Shown piece by piece: positions 54,856 through 63,860 of a stretch of DNA of 64,000 nt. Source of the DNA: Arachidicoccus sp. (lineage in GTDB: Bacteria > Bacteroidota > Bacteroidia > Chitinophagales > Chitinophagaceae); the NCBI GenBank assembly GCA_028283605.1, contig JAPWKH010000033.1:248001-312000 (forward strand). The letters are read 5' to 3'. The position numbers were made by a program, and so were the translations under genes. Each line of letters opens with the position of its first letter. Positions within the stretch are counted from its first letter, which is position 1. Below the pieces are notes generated by a model. The model worked only from the letters and a program-made list of their open reading frames with translations. It did no database searches and was not told the origin of the DNA.

Positions 54856-55902
54856 ATGATAGCAACTAAAGGGTATGCTGCACAAAGCCCACTAACGGAT
54901 TTGACCCCATGGGATTTTAACAGGAGAGATGTAGGCCCACACGATGTACAGTTTGATATTTTATACTGCGGCGTTTGCCATAGCGACTTACACCAGATAA
55001 GAAATGAATGGTTCGAAGGCATTTTCCCAATGGTTCCCGGTCATGAAATTGTGGGAAAAGTGGCAAAGGTTGGGGAGCATGTAAAGAATTTTAAAGTAGG
55101 CGATATCGTTGGCACAGGTTGCATGGTGGATTCTTGTAGAGAATGCCAAAACTGTAAAGACGGATTGGAGCAATATTGTGAAAATGGCAATATTCAAACT
55201 TATAACAATGTAAATAAATACACAGACGGTTTGCCTACTTATGGTGGGTATTCCAAAACAATAGTTGTGAATGAAGATTTTGTGTTGCACATTTCTGACA
55301 AGTTAGATTTGGCATCGACTGCACCCTTGCTATGTGCAGGTATCACCACTTATTCTCCGCTAAGACATTGGAAAGTGGGAAAAGGGCATAAATTAGCCGT
55401 GCTGGGCTTGGGTGGATTAGGCCACATGGCTGTGAAATTTGGTGTTGCTTTTGGCGCGGAAGTTACTGTATTGAGCACATCTCCCAGTAAAAAAGAAGCA
55501 GCAAAAAAATTAGGCGCGCACAATTTTATAGTTACTACAGACGCTCAGCAAGTGCAGGCAGCAAAAGGTTCTTTTGATTTTATTTTGGATACCGTAAGCG
55601 CATCGCATGATTTTCCGCTTTATTTATCTCTACTAAAAACTGACGGCATTCATATTTGTGTAGGAGCTCCTACAGAGCCTAATGAAATCCCTGCACATGC
55701 GATTATTGGAGGTCGAAAAAGCGTTGCAGGTTCTGGAATAGGAGGTATTAAGGAAACTCAGGAAATGCTAGATTTTTGTGCGGAAAATAATATAGTATCA
55801 GACATTGAGATTATTGATATTAAAGATATTTCATCTGCATATGAACGCATGCTAAAAGGAGATGTACGCTATCGTTTTGTAATTGATATTGCAACATTGT
55901 AA
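54856..55902 (+). CDS. Zinc-dependent NAD(P) alcohol dehydrogenase
   Basis: Medium-chain dehydrogenase of the YahK/cinnamyl-alcohol type. Catalytic zinc: CGVCHSDLH and GHEIVGKV. Structural zinc cysteines: CRECQNCKDGLEQYC. Rossmann motif: VLGLGGLGHMAVKFGVAFGAEVTVLS. 348 residues. Reduces aldehydes, probably with NADPH. Single gene, ending at a long palindromic terminator. Confidence 0.92.
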   Translation: MIATKGYAAQSPLTDLTPWDFNRRDVGPHDVQFDILYCGVCHSDLHQIRNEWFEGIFPMVPGHEIVGKVAKVGEHVKNFKVGDIVGTGCMVDSCRECQNCKDGLEQYCENGNIQTYNNVNKYTDGLPTYGGYSKTIVVNEDFVLHISDKLDLASTAPLLCAGITTYSPLRHWKVGKGHKLAVLGLGGLGHMAVKFGVAFGAEVTVLSTSPSKKEAAKKLGAHNFIVTTDAQQVQAAKGSFDFILDTVSASHDFPLYLSLLKTDGIHICVGAPTEPNEIPAHAIIGGRKSVAGSGIGGIKETQEMLDFCAENNIVSDIEIIDIKDISSAYERMLKGDVRYRFVIDIATL

Positions 55903-55904
55903 TG

Positions 55905-55958
55905 TAAATTGATAATAAAAAAGCCCTCAATTTTGAGGGCTTTTTTATTATCAATTTA
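55905..55958. terminator. Long palindromic bidirectional terminator
   Basis: Two 26-base arms are perfect reverse complements with only TT between them. The GC core is AAGCCCTCAA/TTGAGGGCTT, flanked by A6/T6 runs. It serves the alcohol dehydrogenase (plus) and rplI (minus). Confidence 0.85.
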
Positions 55959-55966
55959 TTGAAATG

Positions 55967-56416
55967 CTATTCTGCATTACCAACCTCAAATTCTATTTCC
56001 GTAACATTGCCGTTACCGAAATCGATAGAAGCCTTGTGTGTTCCAAGTTCTTTTACATCATCATTCACTGCTATACGCTTGCGATCTATTTCATAACCTT
56101 TTTGTTCGCGTATTGCACGAGCTAATTGCAATGAAGTGATACTTCCGAAAATTTTGCCTGATGTTCCTGTTTTTGCAGTCAGCTTCACAGGAGAAGCTTT
56201 TAGAGCTTCAGTTACTTTATTGATTTCGGCAAGCATTGCTGCTTCTTTCTTAGCCTTTACTTTTAATTTTTCTTCCAGTTGTTTTAAGTTGGAAGGACTT
56301 GCTTCTACAGCAAATTTTTGAGGGATTAAATAATTACGTGCATATCCGTTTTTTACGGATACCAGTTCATTGACTGCACCTAAATTATCAACATCCTGTA
56401 CTAATATTACTTGCAT
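55967..56416 (-). CDS. rplI: 50S ribosomal protein L9
   Basis: Binds 23S rRNA domain V and bridges ribosomes. N-terminal MQVILVQDVDNLGAVNELVSVKNGYARNYLIP is the L9 signature; a long helix and C-terminal domain follow. 149 residues. Third gene of rpsF-rpsR-rplI, but separated from rpsR by 123 bases holding a 34-base palindrome. Confidence 0.97.
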   Translation of the reverse strand: MQVILVQDVDNLGAVNELVSVKNGYARNYLIPQKFAVEASPSNLKQLEEKLKVKAKKEAAMLAEINKVTEALKASPVKLTAKTGTSGKIFGSITSLQLARAIREQKGYEIDRKRIAVNDDVKELGTHKASIDFGNGNVTEIEFEVGNAE

Positions 56417-56500
56417 TTTATTTTTTGTTTAGTTTCCCGAAACCCAATTCAAACGAACTGTCTTCTTTTAATGAAAAGAGTTAGAGAATGGTTACTAATG

Positions 56501-56534
56501 TAATTGACAACTGAAAATTTTCAGTTGTCAATTA
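56501..56534. repeat. Perfect 34-base palindrome between rpsR and rplI
   Basis: TAATTGACAACTGAAAA and its exact reverse complement are joined with no spacer. No T-run follows on the minus strand, so it is not a standard terminator. The arms share AATTGACA with the repeat at 52483. Confidence 0.75.
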
Positions 56535-56539
56535 TTAAT

Positions 56540-56806
56540 TTATTTCAACAAATCTGCCACGTAAGGCAACAAAGCCATTTGACGAGCTTTCTTTACTGCG
56601 TCAGAAACTTTGCGCTGGTATTTAAGGCTGTTGCCAGTAAGGCGACGAGGCAATAATTTACCTTGTTCATTGATGAACTTTTTTAAGAATTCAACATCCT
56701 TATAATCGATATAATGAATGTGATATTTCTTAAAACGGCAGAATTTTTTCTTTGTCTTTTCCTGCTTGATGGCAGTAAGATATTTTATTTCATTTGCTTT
56801 TGCCAT
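56540..56806 (-). CDS. rpsR: 30S ribosomal protein S18
   Basis: 88 residues. I chose ATG 56806 ([12 protein letters not shown]), four bases after rpsF ends; longer frames run back into rps[63 protein letters not shown] is typical S18, with one N-terminal Cys. Pairs with S6 in the small subunit. Confidence 0.96.
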   Translation of the reverse strand: MAKANEIKYLTAIKQEKTKKKFCRFKKYHIHYIDYKDVEFLKKFINEQGKLLPRRLTGNSLKYQRKVSDAVKKARQMALLPYVADLLK

Positions 56807-56810
56807 GATT

Positions 56811-57167
56811 TTATGCCTCCACTGCTTTTTCGTTTCCGGTTGGTACGCCACTTCTCTTTTTAGCATTGTACTCAACGGCGTATTTGTCGAGTGCAGTGAT
56901 TAAGTGACGAAGCACTTGGTCGTCACGAAGAAACTGAATTTTTAGTTTCTCATTGAAGTCGGATGGCGCACTATATTCCAAAACCCAGTAAATGGCTGTG
57001 GTTTTTTTCTGGATAGGATACGCCAGTGATTTTAATCCCCAAGGGTTGCTGTGCACAATTTTTCCACCATTTTCTGTAAGAAAATCAGTGTATTTTTTCT
57101 GAGCGGCTTTAAATTCGTCTTCAGAAAGCACAGGGGTAAAAATCACCATCAATTCATAATTGTTCAT
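56811..57167 (-). CDS. rpsF: 30S ribosomal protein S6
   Basis: 118 residues. ATG 57167 ([19 protein letters not shown]) fits the family start and follows CAGGGTA, a possible weak ribosome-binding site. Core: [22 protein letters not shown]. The tail is charged. First gene of rpsF-rpsR-rplI, with a -7 box at 57210. Confidence 0.96.
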   Translation of the reverse strand: MNNYELMVIFTPVLSEDEFKAAQKKYTDFLTENGGKIVHSNPWGLKSLAYPIQKKTTAIYWVLEYSAPSDFNEKLKIQFLRDDQVLRHLITALDKYAVEYNAKKRSGVPTGNEKAVEA

Positions 57168-57209
57168 TACCCTGATTTTAAAAATTTGTTTAATAAAAAA
57201 ATAAGTGTG

Positions 57210-57217
57210 CAAAAGTA
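57210..57217 (-). promoter_or_regulatory. -7 box TACTTTTG for rpsF-rpsR-rplI
   Basis: Exact TAnnTTTG match on the minus strand, 42 bases before the rpsF start. Confidence 0.5.
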
Positions 57218-57320
57218 CAGTAAAACGTTGAAACTGTCAAATATTTATACTTACCATGTTTTATTTACCAAATCAGTTATTTCGTTTCTCAATTAATAGA
57301 TTTATATGCTTATATAAACT

Positions 57321-57328
57321 TATTTTTG
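57321..57328 (+). promoter_or_regulatory. -7 box TATTTTTG upstream of fabF
   Basis: Exact TAnnTTTG match 24 bases before the chosen ATG at 57353. A TTG start at 57326 would lie inside this box, which argues for the ATG. Confidence 0.5.
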
Positions 57329-57352
57329 CAACCTTTTAAAATTGACTTAAAA

Positions 57353-58594
57353 ATGACTCGAGTTGTAGTAACTGGCTTGGGGGCAATTACCCCAATTGGA
57401 AATGACGTAAATGATTTTTGGAATAATATACTACAAGGCACAAGCGGCGCAGGAACGATAACCAGATTTAATGCGGAATTATTCCGTACAAAAATTGCTT
57501 GTGAAGTAAAAAATTTTACGCCGGAAAAATATTTGGACAGAAACGAAATCAAAAGGTCCGATTTATTTACTCAATACGCTCTTACCGCATCTGCACAGGC
57601 TATGGAAGATTCCGGTTTAGATATTTCTAAAGAAGATCCTTTTGATGTGGGAGTTATATGGGGCGTAGGGCAGGGCGGCATGGAAACATTTGAACAAGAA
57701 GTAACAAATTATGTTTTAGGAAATAATGTACCTCGCTTTAATCCTTTCTTTGTGCCTAAACTGATTGTGAATTTAGCTCCGGGAATGATTTCCATGAAAT
57801 ATGGATTGCAGGGAATTAACTATGCTCCTGTTTCCGCCTGCGCTACTTCCAACACGGCTATCATGGATGCCTTTAATTATATAAGATTAGGAAAAGCGAA
57901 AGTATTTGTTACAGGCGGTTCCGAAGCGCCAATTACACCGGCATCTGTGGGTGGATTTTCCGCAATGAAAGCGATGTCTTCGCGCAATGATGATCCACAG
58001 CATGCAAGCAGGCCTTTCGATAAAGACCGCGATGGCTTTGTAATGGGAGAAGGCGCAGGAGCGCTGATCCTTGAAGAATATGAGCATGCGAAAAAACGTG
58101 GAGCAAAAATTTATGCAGAAGTGGTTGGTGCGGCTATGACTGCAGATGCTTATCATCTCACTTCTCCACATCCGGAAGGAATAGGCGCCGCAAAAGCGAT
58201 GCAGCTTTCCATGAGTGAAGCAAAATTAAACTTCGATGACCTGGATTATTTAAACCCTCACGCAACATCAACACCGGTGGGCGATATCAGTGAATTGAAT
58301 GCTGTACGAAAAGCCTTCGATGGTAAAATAAAAAATCTTCACATCAGCGGCACAAAGTCTATGACAGGACATTTGCTGGGCGCCGCAGGAGCGATAGAAG
58401 CAATCATTGCAATTCAATCCATTAATCATAACATTGTACCTCCAACCATCAATGTGGATCACCTGGACGAAAAAATACCAAACGATTTTAATATTGTTAT
58501 AAATCAACCTTTGGAAAAACAAATCTCTACTGCAATGAGCAATGCATTTGGTTTTGGAGGACATAACGCAAGCGTTATTTTTAAAAAGATTTAA
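57353..58594 (+). CDS. fabF: 3-oxoacyl-ACP synthase II
   Basis: Condenses malonyl-ACP with acyl-ACP in fatty-acid elongation. Catalytic Cys163 in VSACATSNTAI, His in NPHATSTPVGD and His in TGHLLGAAGAIE. NAFGFGGHNASVIF ends the fold. 413 residues from ATG 57353 (MTRVVVTGLG). No acpP lies beside it, unlike the common acpP-fabF pair, so it may be an extra paralog. Confidence 0.93.
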   Translation: MTRVVVTGLGAITPIGNDVNDFWNNILQGTSGAGTITRFNAELFRTKIACEVKNFTPEKYLDRNEIKRSDLFTQYALTASAQAMEDSGLDISKEDPFDVGVIWGVGQGGMETFEQEVTNYVLGNNVPRFNPFFVPKLIVNLAPGMISMKYGLQGINYAPVSACATSNTAIMDAFNYIRLGKAKVFVTGGSEAPITPASVGGFSAMKAMSSRNDDPQHASRPFDKDRDGFVMGEGAGALILEEYEHAKKRGAKIYAEVVGAAMTADAYHLTSPHPEGIGAAKAMQLSMSEAKLNFDDLDYLNPHATSTPVGDISELNAVRKAFDGKIKNLHISGTKSMTGHLLGAAGAIEAIIAIQSINHNIVPPTINVDHLDEKIPNDFNIVINQPLEKQISTAMSNAFGFGGHNASVIFKKI

Positions 58595-58760
58595 ACAGCC
58601 TTTAAAAGAAATAATATATCCTAAAACAATCAACAGTTTTCACTTTTACAAGTTTAAATACCGCTCATATAATATTTGAGCCTTTCAATCTTTTTAACAA
58701 AACATATTAGTTTTTTATTTCTATTTTACACTAATTATTTAGTTATAAGAAGTTAATCGC

Positions 58761-61553
58761 ATGAAAAAAACTATACTTATCGTTCTATTTATTGCATCTT
58801 TTACTATCATCAGAGCGCAAAGCTCAAGCATTGAAGGTAAAGTAATAGATACCACTTCTGCATCAAAATTAAAAAACGCAGTAATCTGCATACTACAGGC
58901 AAAAGACTCCCTGTTATTGAGATTTACAAGAACAGATGCAGAGGGAAATTTTTCTATCAAAAATATTGATACGGGAAAATTTATATTATCGGTTTCTTAT
59001 CCTTACTATGCCGATTATGTACAATCATTAAATATTATAAATAAAGATTCGTCAATTCAATTAGGCGCTATAAATATTATTCAAACAGCGCATCTTTTAA
59101 AAGATGTTCTTGTTTCTCAAAACCTTGGCGCAATAAGAATAAAAGGCGATACAACAGAATTTGTTGCCGATAGTTTTAAAGTACAGCCTAATGCAACAGT
59201 AGAAGACTTATTGAAAAAATTGCCTGGAATACAGGTAGATAACAATGGAAAAATTACTGCACAGGGACAAACAGTGCCTAAAGTATTGGTGGATGGCGAA
59301 GAATTTTTTGGAGATGACCCTACATTGGTTACAAAAAATTTGCGGGCGGATATGGTAGATAAAGTGCAATTATTTGATAAATCAAGTGATCAGTCTGCGT
59401 TCACGGGAATTGACGATGACAATAAAACAAAAACAATAAACATTAAGCTAAAAGAAAATAAGAAAAACGGCTACTTCGGGAAACTCTCCGGCGGCATTGG
59501 CACGGATAATTATAAAGAAACGCAGGATATGTTTAATTACTTTAAAGGGAAAAAGAAAATTGCAGGATATGTGACACTGTCTAATACAGGAAAAACAGGA
59601 CTGGGATTTCAGGAAGAAATGAAGTATGGAGTTTCGGATTATGAGTTATCTTCTATGGATGACGGAAATCTTACTTTTAGTTCTTCTTCTACAAACGATC
59701 CGTTACAGGCATTACAAAGTTGGGATGGAAATTATGACGGCAATGGAATCCCGAACGCAAAAACAGGCGGATTGCATTTTGACAATAAATGGGGTGATGA
59801 TAAGCAAGACATTAATCTGAATTATAAAATAGGAAGCATTAGCGAGAAAGGCATTACGGAAACCAAAACGCAAAAGAATCTGCCCACCGGAATATTGTAC
59901 GATACATCTTCCAATAAATTTTATAAAGACATTTTCAGGCAAAAGATGGATGGAATATATAACATACAATTCGATTCATCATCATCATTAAAATTAACCG
60001 TCGGAGGCTCATTGGGCAGTTCGAAATCCGATAGTTATACAAATGAAACTACTACAAGAAGTACGCCCGATTCTCTTGTAAATACAAGTAATAACAGCTC
60101 AGTATTCAACGGAAATACGAAAGCCTTTAATACAAGCATTTTATGGCGCAAAAAATTTAAAAAGAAAGGCAGGACTTTTAGTGCGCTTTTCAATGAATAT
60201 TTAAAAAACAATTTGGATAAAGGCTTTATAAACAACCGCAGTGACTTTTATAATGATAAAAATATCGTTGATAGTACAAATATTGTGGATCAGAGAAAGA
60301 AAAACAGCACGCGTTCCAATTCATTAACCGGGAAACTGACTTACACAGAACCTTTGTCTAAATATTTATCAATAATAATGAATTATGGTATTGATATAGA
60401 GAATGCAACATCAGATGTACGTTCCTACAATAAAGGTGCAGATGAAGAATATAATATTTTAGACAGCATTTACAGCAACCATTACACATATAATCAACTC
60501 ACTAACAGCGGTGGCCTTTCTTTTTCATATGTAAATCCAAAAGTGAATTTTAAATTCGGTACAAATATTGGCAATACGCATTATGAACAGATTAATACTT
60601 TTAATGCTCAATCTTTAAACAGAAACTTTGTTAATTGGCAGCCCAATGCCAGCTTTCGATATAAGTTTTCACAGCAAAATAATCTTCGGGTTTCTTACTA
60701 TGGCAAAACGGACCAACCTTCTGTAACACAATTACAACCTGTAGCCAATAACAATGATAATTTGAATATCTATATCGGTAATCCAAATTTGAAACCTTCT
60801 TTCGATAATTCCATTACTGTAAATTATAATAACTACAAAGTTTTATCAGACAGATATATTAATTTTTATGGCTCTTATAATTTTACAAGCAATCCTGTTG
60901 TAACCAATGTAACAACTAACGATTCTACAGGAGGAAGCACATATACTTATTTTAATATCGGCTCTCCTTCATCCAATTATTACGGAGGGTTTAATTACGG
61001 AAGAAAGCTCAAAAAGTTGGATATGAATATCGGGTTTAATATAGGTATTAATGGCAGCCGGTATGCAAATTATATAAATCAACAACAAAATACAACTACT
61101 TCCAACTCCTATACATTTGGATTTAGATTAAGCAAATACAAAGAAAAAAAATATGACTTGAGTTTTCGTGCATCAATTAACTACAATTCAAATAACTCCA
61201 CTTTGCAAAGCCAAATTGATAACAATTCATGGAGTTATTTATTGCATCCCGATTTCGATTTTTTTCTTCCTGCTAAATTCCAGCTGCATACAGACGGAGA
61301 TTATAATTGGCAACAAAAAACACAAAGCTTTGCAGCCAGAAGCCAATTTATATGGAATGGATGGTTCGGTAAAAAATTCTTCAAAAAAGAAAACCTGTTG
61401 CTCAAGTTTTCGGCAAATGATATATTAAATCAAAACAATGGTTTTAGCAGAAATGCTTATACGCAATCCATTACATCTACTATTAAAAGGTATTATATGT
61501 TCTCAATAGTTTGGGATTTTAGTAAAATGAATGGTGGCGCTACAGATAAATAA
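58761..61553 (+). CDS. TonB-dependent-receptor-like outer-membrane beta-barrel protein
   Basis: 930 residues. Signal peptide 1-19 (IIRAQ). A carboxypeptidase-like regulatory domain follows (about 22-110: SSIEGKVIDTTSASKLKNAVICI). A plug-like part is next (VEDLLKKLPGIQVDNNGKITAQGQTVPKVLVDGEEFFGDDP), then a long barrel rich in Asn and Tyr. This matches the OMP_b-brl_3 group rather than SusC. No SusD partner; instead a GLPGLI protein follows after 26 bases. Ligand unknown. Confidence 0.9.
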   Translation: MKKTILIVLFIASFTIIRAQSSSIEGKVIDTTSASKLKNAVICILQAKDSLLLRFTRTDAEGNFSIKNIDTGKFILSVSYPYYADYVQSLNIINKDSSIQLGAINIIQTAHLLKDVLVSQNLGAIRIKGDTTEFVADSFKVQPNATVEDLLKKLPGIQVDNNGKITAQGQTVPKVLVDGEEFFGDDPTLVTKNLRADMVDKVQLFDKSSDQSAFTGIDDDNKTKTINIKLKENKKNGYFGKLSGGIGTDNYKETQDMFNYFKGKKKIAGYVTLSNTGKTGLGFQEEMKYGVSDYELSSMDDGNLTFSSSSTNDPLQALQSWDGNYDGNGIPNAKTGGLHFDNKWGDDKQDINLNYKIGSISEKGITETKTQKNLPTGILYDTSSNKFYKDIFRQKMDGIYNIQFDSSSSLKLTVGGSLGSSKSDSYTNETTTRSTPDSLVNTSNNSSVFNGNTKAFNTSILWRKKFKKKGRTFSALFNEYLKNNLDKGFINNRSDFYNDKNIVDSTNIVDQRKKNSTRSNSLTGKLTYTEPLSKYLSIIMNYGIDIENATSDVRSYNKGADEEYNILDSIYSNHYTYNQLTNSGGLSFSYVNPKVNFKFGTNIGNTHYEQINTFNAQSLNRNFVNWQPNASFRYKFSQQNNLRVSYYGKTDQPSVTQLQPVANNNDNLNIYIGNPNLKPSFDNSITVNYNNYKVLSDRYINFYGSYNFTSNPVVTNVTTNDSTGGSTYTYFNIGSPSSNYYGGFNYGRKLKKLDMNIGFNIGINGSRYANYINQQQNTTTSNSYTFGFRLSKYKEKKYDLSFRASINYNSNNSTLQSQIDNNSWSYLLHPDFDFFLPAKFQLHTDGDYNWQQKTQSFAARSQFIWNGWFGKKFFKKENLLLKFSANDILNQNNGFSRNAYTQSITSTIKRYYMFSIVWDFSKMNGGATDK

Positions 61554-61579
61554 TGTATCAAAAATTAAAATAAACGGCA

Positions 61580-62380
61580 ATGATAAATTTTCATATTAAT
61601 CACAAAACATTATTACAAACATTCAATGTTTTCTTGGCGATGTTGTTTTCATTATCAACACATGCGCAATATGCTATGTTCCTGCAACAGGGTAATATTA
61701 CTTTTGAGAAAAAAGTGAATACGGTTGCACTTATGAAAGAAAGAATCGGAAATGACGATGATGGTTGGGGATCGCAAATCCTGGACGCATATAAAAAATC
61801 CGGAGTCAATTTCAAAACTACTTATTTCAACTTATCTTTTAATGATGGCAAAACTTTATATGCACCTGATAAAAATATTACTGCTTCCGTTGCCCCATCT
61901 GATTTTACCGATGTTGCCAACGATAATATTGTTTATTCTGACTTAACTGCCGGACAATCTGTATCGCTCAAAAATATATTCGGCGACAAGTTTTTAATAA
62001 AAGACAGTGCAAGAAAAATTAATTGGAAAATAACAGATGAAATAAGAGACATCGCAGGCTTTCATTGCAGGCGTGCCAATGCCATTATCATGGATTCTAT
62101 ATATGTAGTCGCTTTTTATAGTCCTGAAATTCTTACAAGCGGCGGCCCTGAATCATTTAACGGATTGCCGGGTATGATATTGGGCGTAGCGCTTCCGCAT
62201 GATCATGTTACCTGGTTCGCAACCAAAGTGTCTGTAAATCCTCCTGTTGCAGAGAGCGATATTACGCCGCCAAATAAAGGTAAAGAATATTCAAACAAAG
62301 AATATTTTGACAAGATAAAAGCAAGCATGCACGATTGGGGAAAATCAGGATCCATGATTCTTCAAAACGCCATGTATTAA
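61580..62380 (+). CDS. GLPGLI-family protein
   Basis: Exported protein of 266 residues. Signal peptide ends near STHAQ. The name-giving motif appears as FNGLPGMILGVAL near residue 192, after WKITDEIRDIAGFHCRRANAI, also typical. Function of the family is unknown; genes are commonly paired with TonB-type barrels, as here, so the two products probably act together. Confidence 0.88.
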   Translation: MINFHINHKTLLQTFNVFLAMLFSLSTHAQYAMFLQQGNITFEKKVNTVALMKERIGNDDDGWGSQILDAYKKSGVNFKTTYFNLSFNDGKTLYAPDKNITASVAPSDFTDVANDNIVYSDLTAGQSVSLKNIFGDKFLIKDSARKINWKITDEIRDIAGFHCRRANAIIMDSIYVVAFYSPEILTSGGPESFNGLPGMILGVALPHDHVTWFATKVSVNPPVAESDITPPNKGKEYSNKEYFDKIKASMHDWGKSGSMILQNAMY

Positions 62381-62528
62381 ATGTTACGGAAGGTATTTTA
62401 GCATTTTTTGTATGGATGAATAAAACCTCGCTTATCATTTCCCCGTGTTATAAAAATTATCATGCCCGGTTTCATCAATAAGAGTAATTTCGCTGTTCAT
62501 CCGTTTTGCTATTGTAAAAAATTATTCA

Positions 62529-63401
62529 ATGAAATCTGGGTTTGTAAATATTTTCGGGAAGCCTAATGCCGGTAAAAGTACTTTGTTAAACGGTTTGATG
62601 GGAGAGAAGCTCGCAATAGTTTCCAATAAAGTACAAACTACGAGACATCGAATCAAAGGTTTTTTGACTAAAGAAAACGAATACCAGATTATTTTTTCAG
62701 ATACGCCGGGCATTATCGAGCCAAAGTATAAGCTGCATGAAAAAATGATGAACGCAGTAAAATCTGCTTTGGAAGATGCAGATGTAGCTTTGTTAATAGT
62801 TGATATTAATGACGATTTGGAAGAATGCAACCATATATTCTCTTCATTGAAGTTAAAAGTGCCTTGCATTGTAGTTTTAAACAAAATTGATAAGGCAAAA
62901 ATTAGCGATATAGAAAAGGCAAAGAATTATTTTGCTGCACAACCATACTGTAAAAGCACGATTGAAATATCGGCATTGCAACAAACCGGATTTGAAGCAT
63001 TACTCACAGAAATTATTGCCTTACTTCCGGAAGGAAATCCTTTCTATAACAATGATGACCTAACCGATTTGCCCACAAAATTTTTTACAGGAGAAATTAT
63101 TCGTGAAAAAATTTATCAGCTTTTCGGCGATGAAATTCCATATCATAGCGCAGTTATGGTAAATGAGTTTAAAGAGAAAAATACTTTGATAAAAATCCAG
63201 GCAGATATCATAGTGCAGCGAGAAACTCAAAAAGTAATTCTTATAGGAGAAGGAGGGAAGATGATTAAACAAATAGGAACGCTTGCCCGTACTGATATAG
63301 AAACTTTTTTAGGGCAAAAAGTTTTTCTTGAATTGTTTGTAAAAGTAAGACCCAAATGGCGGGAGAATGATATGCAATTAAAAGAATATGGCTATAACTA
63401 A
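62529..63401 (+). CDS. era: GTPase Era
   Basis: Ribosome-assembly GTPase that binds the 3' end of 16S rRNA. G1 GKPNAGKS (residues 10-17), G2 QTTRHRIKG, G3 DTPGI, G4 NKID. C-terminal KH domain: KVILIGEGGKMIKQIGTLARTDIETFLGQKVFLELFVKVRPKWREN. 290 residues. Single gene. Confidence 0.96.
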   Translation: MKSGFVNIFGKPNAGKSTLLNGLMGEKLAIVSNKVQTTRHRIKGFLTKENEYQIIFSDTPGIIEPKYKLHEKMMNAVKSALEDADVALLIVDINDDLEECNHIFSSLKLKVPCIVVLNKIDKAKISDIEKAKNYFAAQPYCKSTIEISALQQTGFEALLTEIIALLPEGNPFYNNDDLTDLPTKFFTGEIIREKIYQLFGDEIPYHSAVMVNEFKEKNTLIKIQADIIVQRETQKVILIGEGGKMIKQIGTLARTDIETFLGQKVFLELFVKVRPKWRENDMQLKEYGYN

Positions 63402-63546
63402 AACAGATTTAGCTCTATGGTCGTATTTTTTAATTATCTGATGAATTGAAAATCAACGTCCAACAAATTCAAAATACGTATTAATCTCCTAAAAAATAAT
63501 ATCGTATAACTTCTCCTTAAGTTCACGACACACCATACACAACAAA

Positions 63547-63608
63547 AATTCCCGACACCTTTATGCATCGGGAATTCGTTTTCTAAAAAGGTTTTAGAAA
63601 ACCTTTTT
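63547..63608. terminator. Hairpin cluster between era and the small lipoprotein gene
   Basis: Three stems: AATTCCCGA/TCGGGAATT (63547-63576); GTTTTCTAAAA/TTTTAGAAAAC (63578-63602); AAAAAGGTTTT/AAAACCTTTTT (63585-63608). The last two share bases and cannot form together. The third has A/T runs at its ends and can end transcripts from both sides. Confidence 0.7.
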
Positions 63609-63632
63609 ATTATACAAGTTTTGAAATAAAAC

Positions 63633-63860
63633 TTATTTCTTGATAGAATCTTTAACAGCTTTAGCTGTAGAATCTATTGTTTTTGCAGCAGAATCTGCAG
63701 TAGCTTTTACAGAATCAGCAGCAGCTGTTGCTGTAGCTTGAACTGAATCCGCAGCAGCATTTGCAGTAGAGTCAGCAGCTTCAGCAGCTGTAGAACCACC
63801 GCCACAAGATGTTAATGCGATGCCTAAACCTAATACGGTAACAAAGAATAACTTTTTCAT
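63633..63860 (-). CDS. Small Ala/Ser/Asp-rich repetitive lipoprotein
   Basis: 75 residues. Lipobox ALTSC (Cys19), then CGGGS and a tail of short repeats around ADS-x-x-A-T/A (ADSTANAAADSVQATATAAADSVKATADSAAKTIDSTAKAVKDS). The tail should form a long amphipathic helix, comparable to Lpp-like or LEA-like helices. Low complexity but with its own signal peptide and terminator, so probably real. Function unknown. Confidence 0.8.
   Translation of the reverse strand: MKKLFFVTVLGLGIALTSCGGGSTAAEAADSTANAAADSVQATATAAADSVKATADSAAKTIDSTAKAVKDSIKK

Noticed and set aside
56807-56875. Longer rpsR start adding 23 residues
   Set aside because: It overlaps the end of rpsF in another frame; S18 proteins begin at MAKANEI.
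57326-57352. Earlier TTG start of fabF adding nine residues
   Set aside because: It lies inside the -7 box at 57321-57328, and the family begins MTRVVVTGLG at the ATG 57353.
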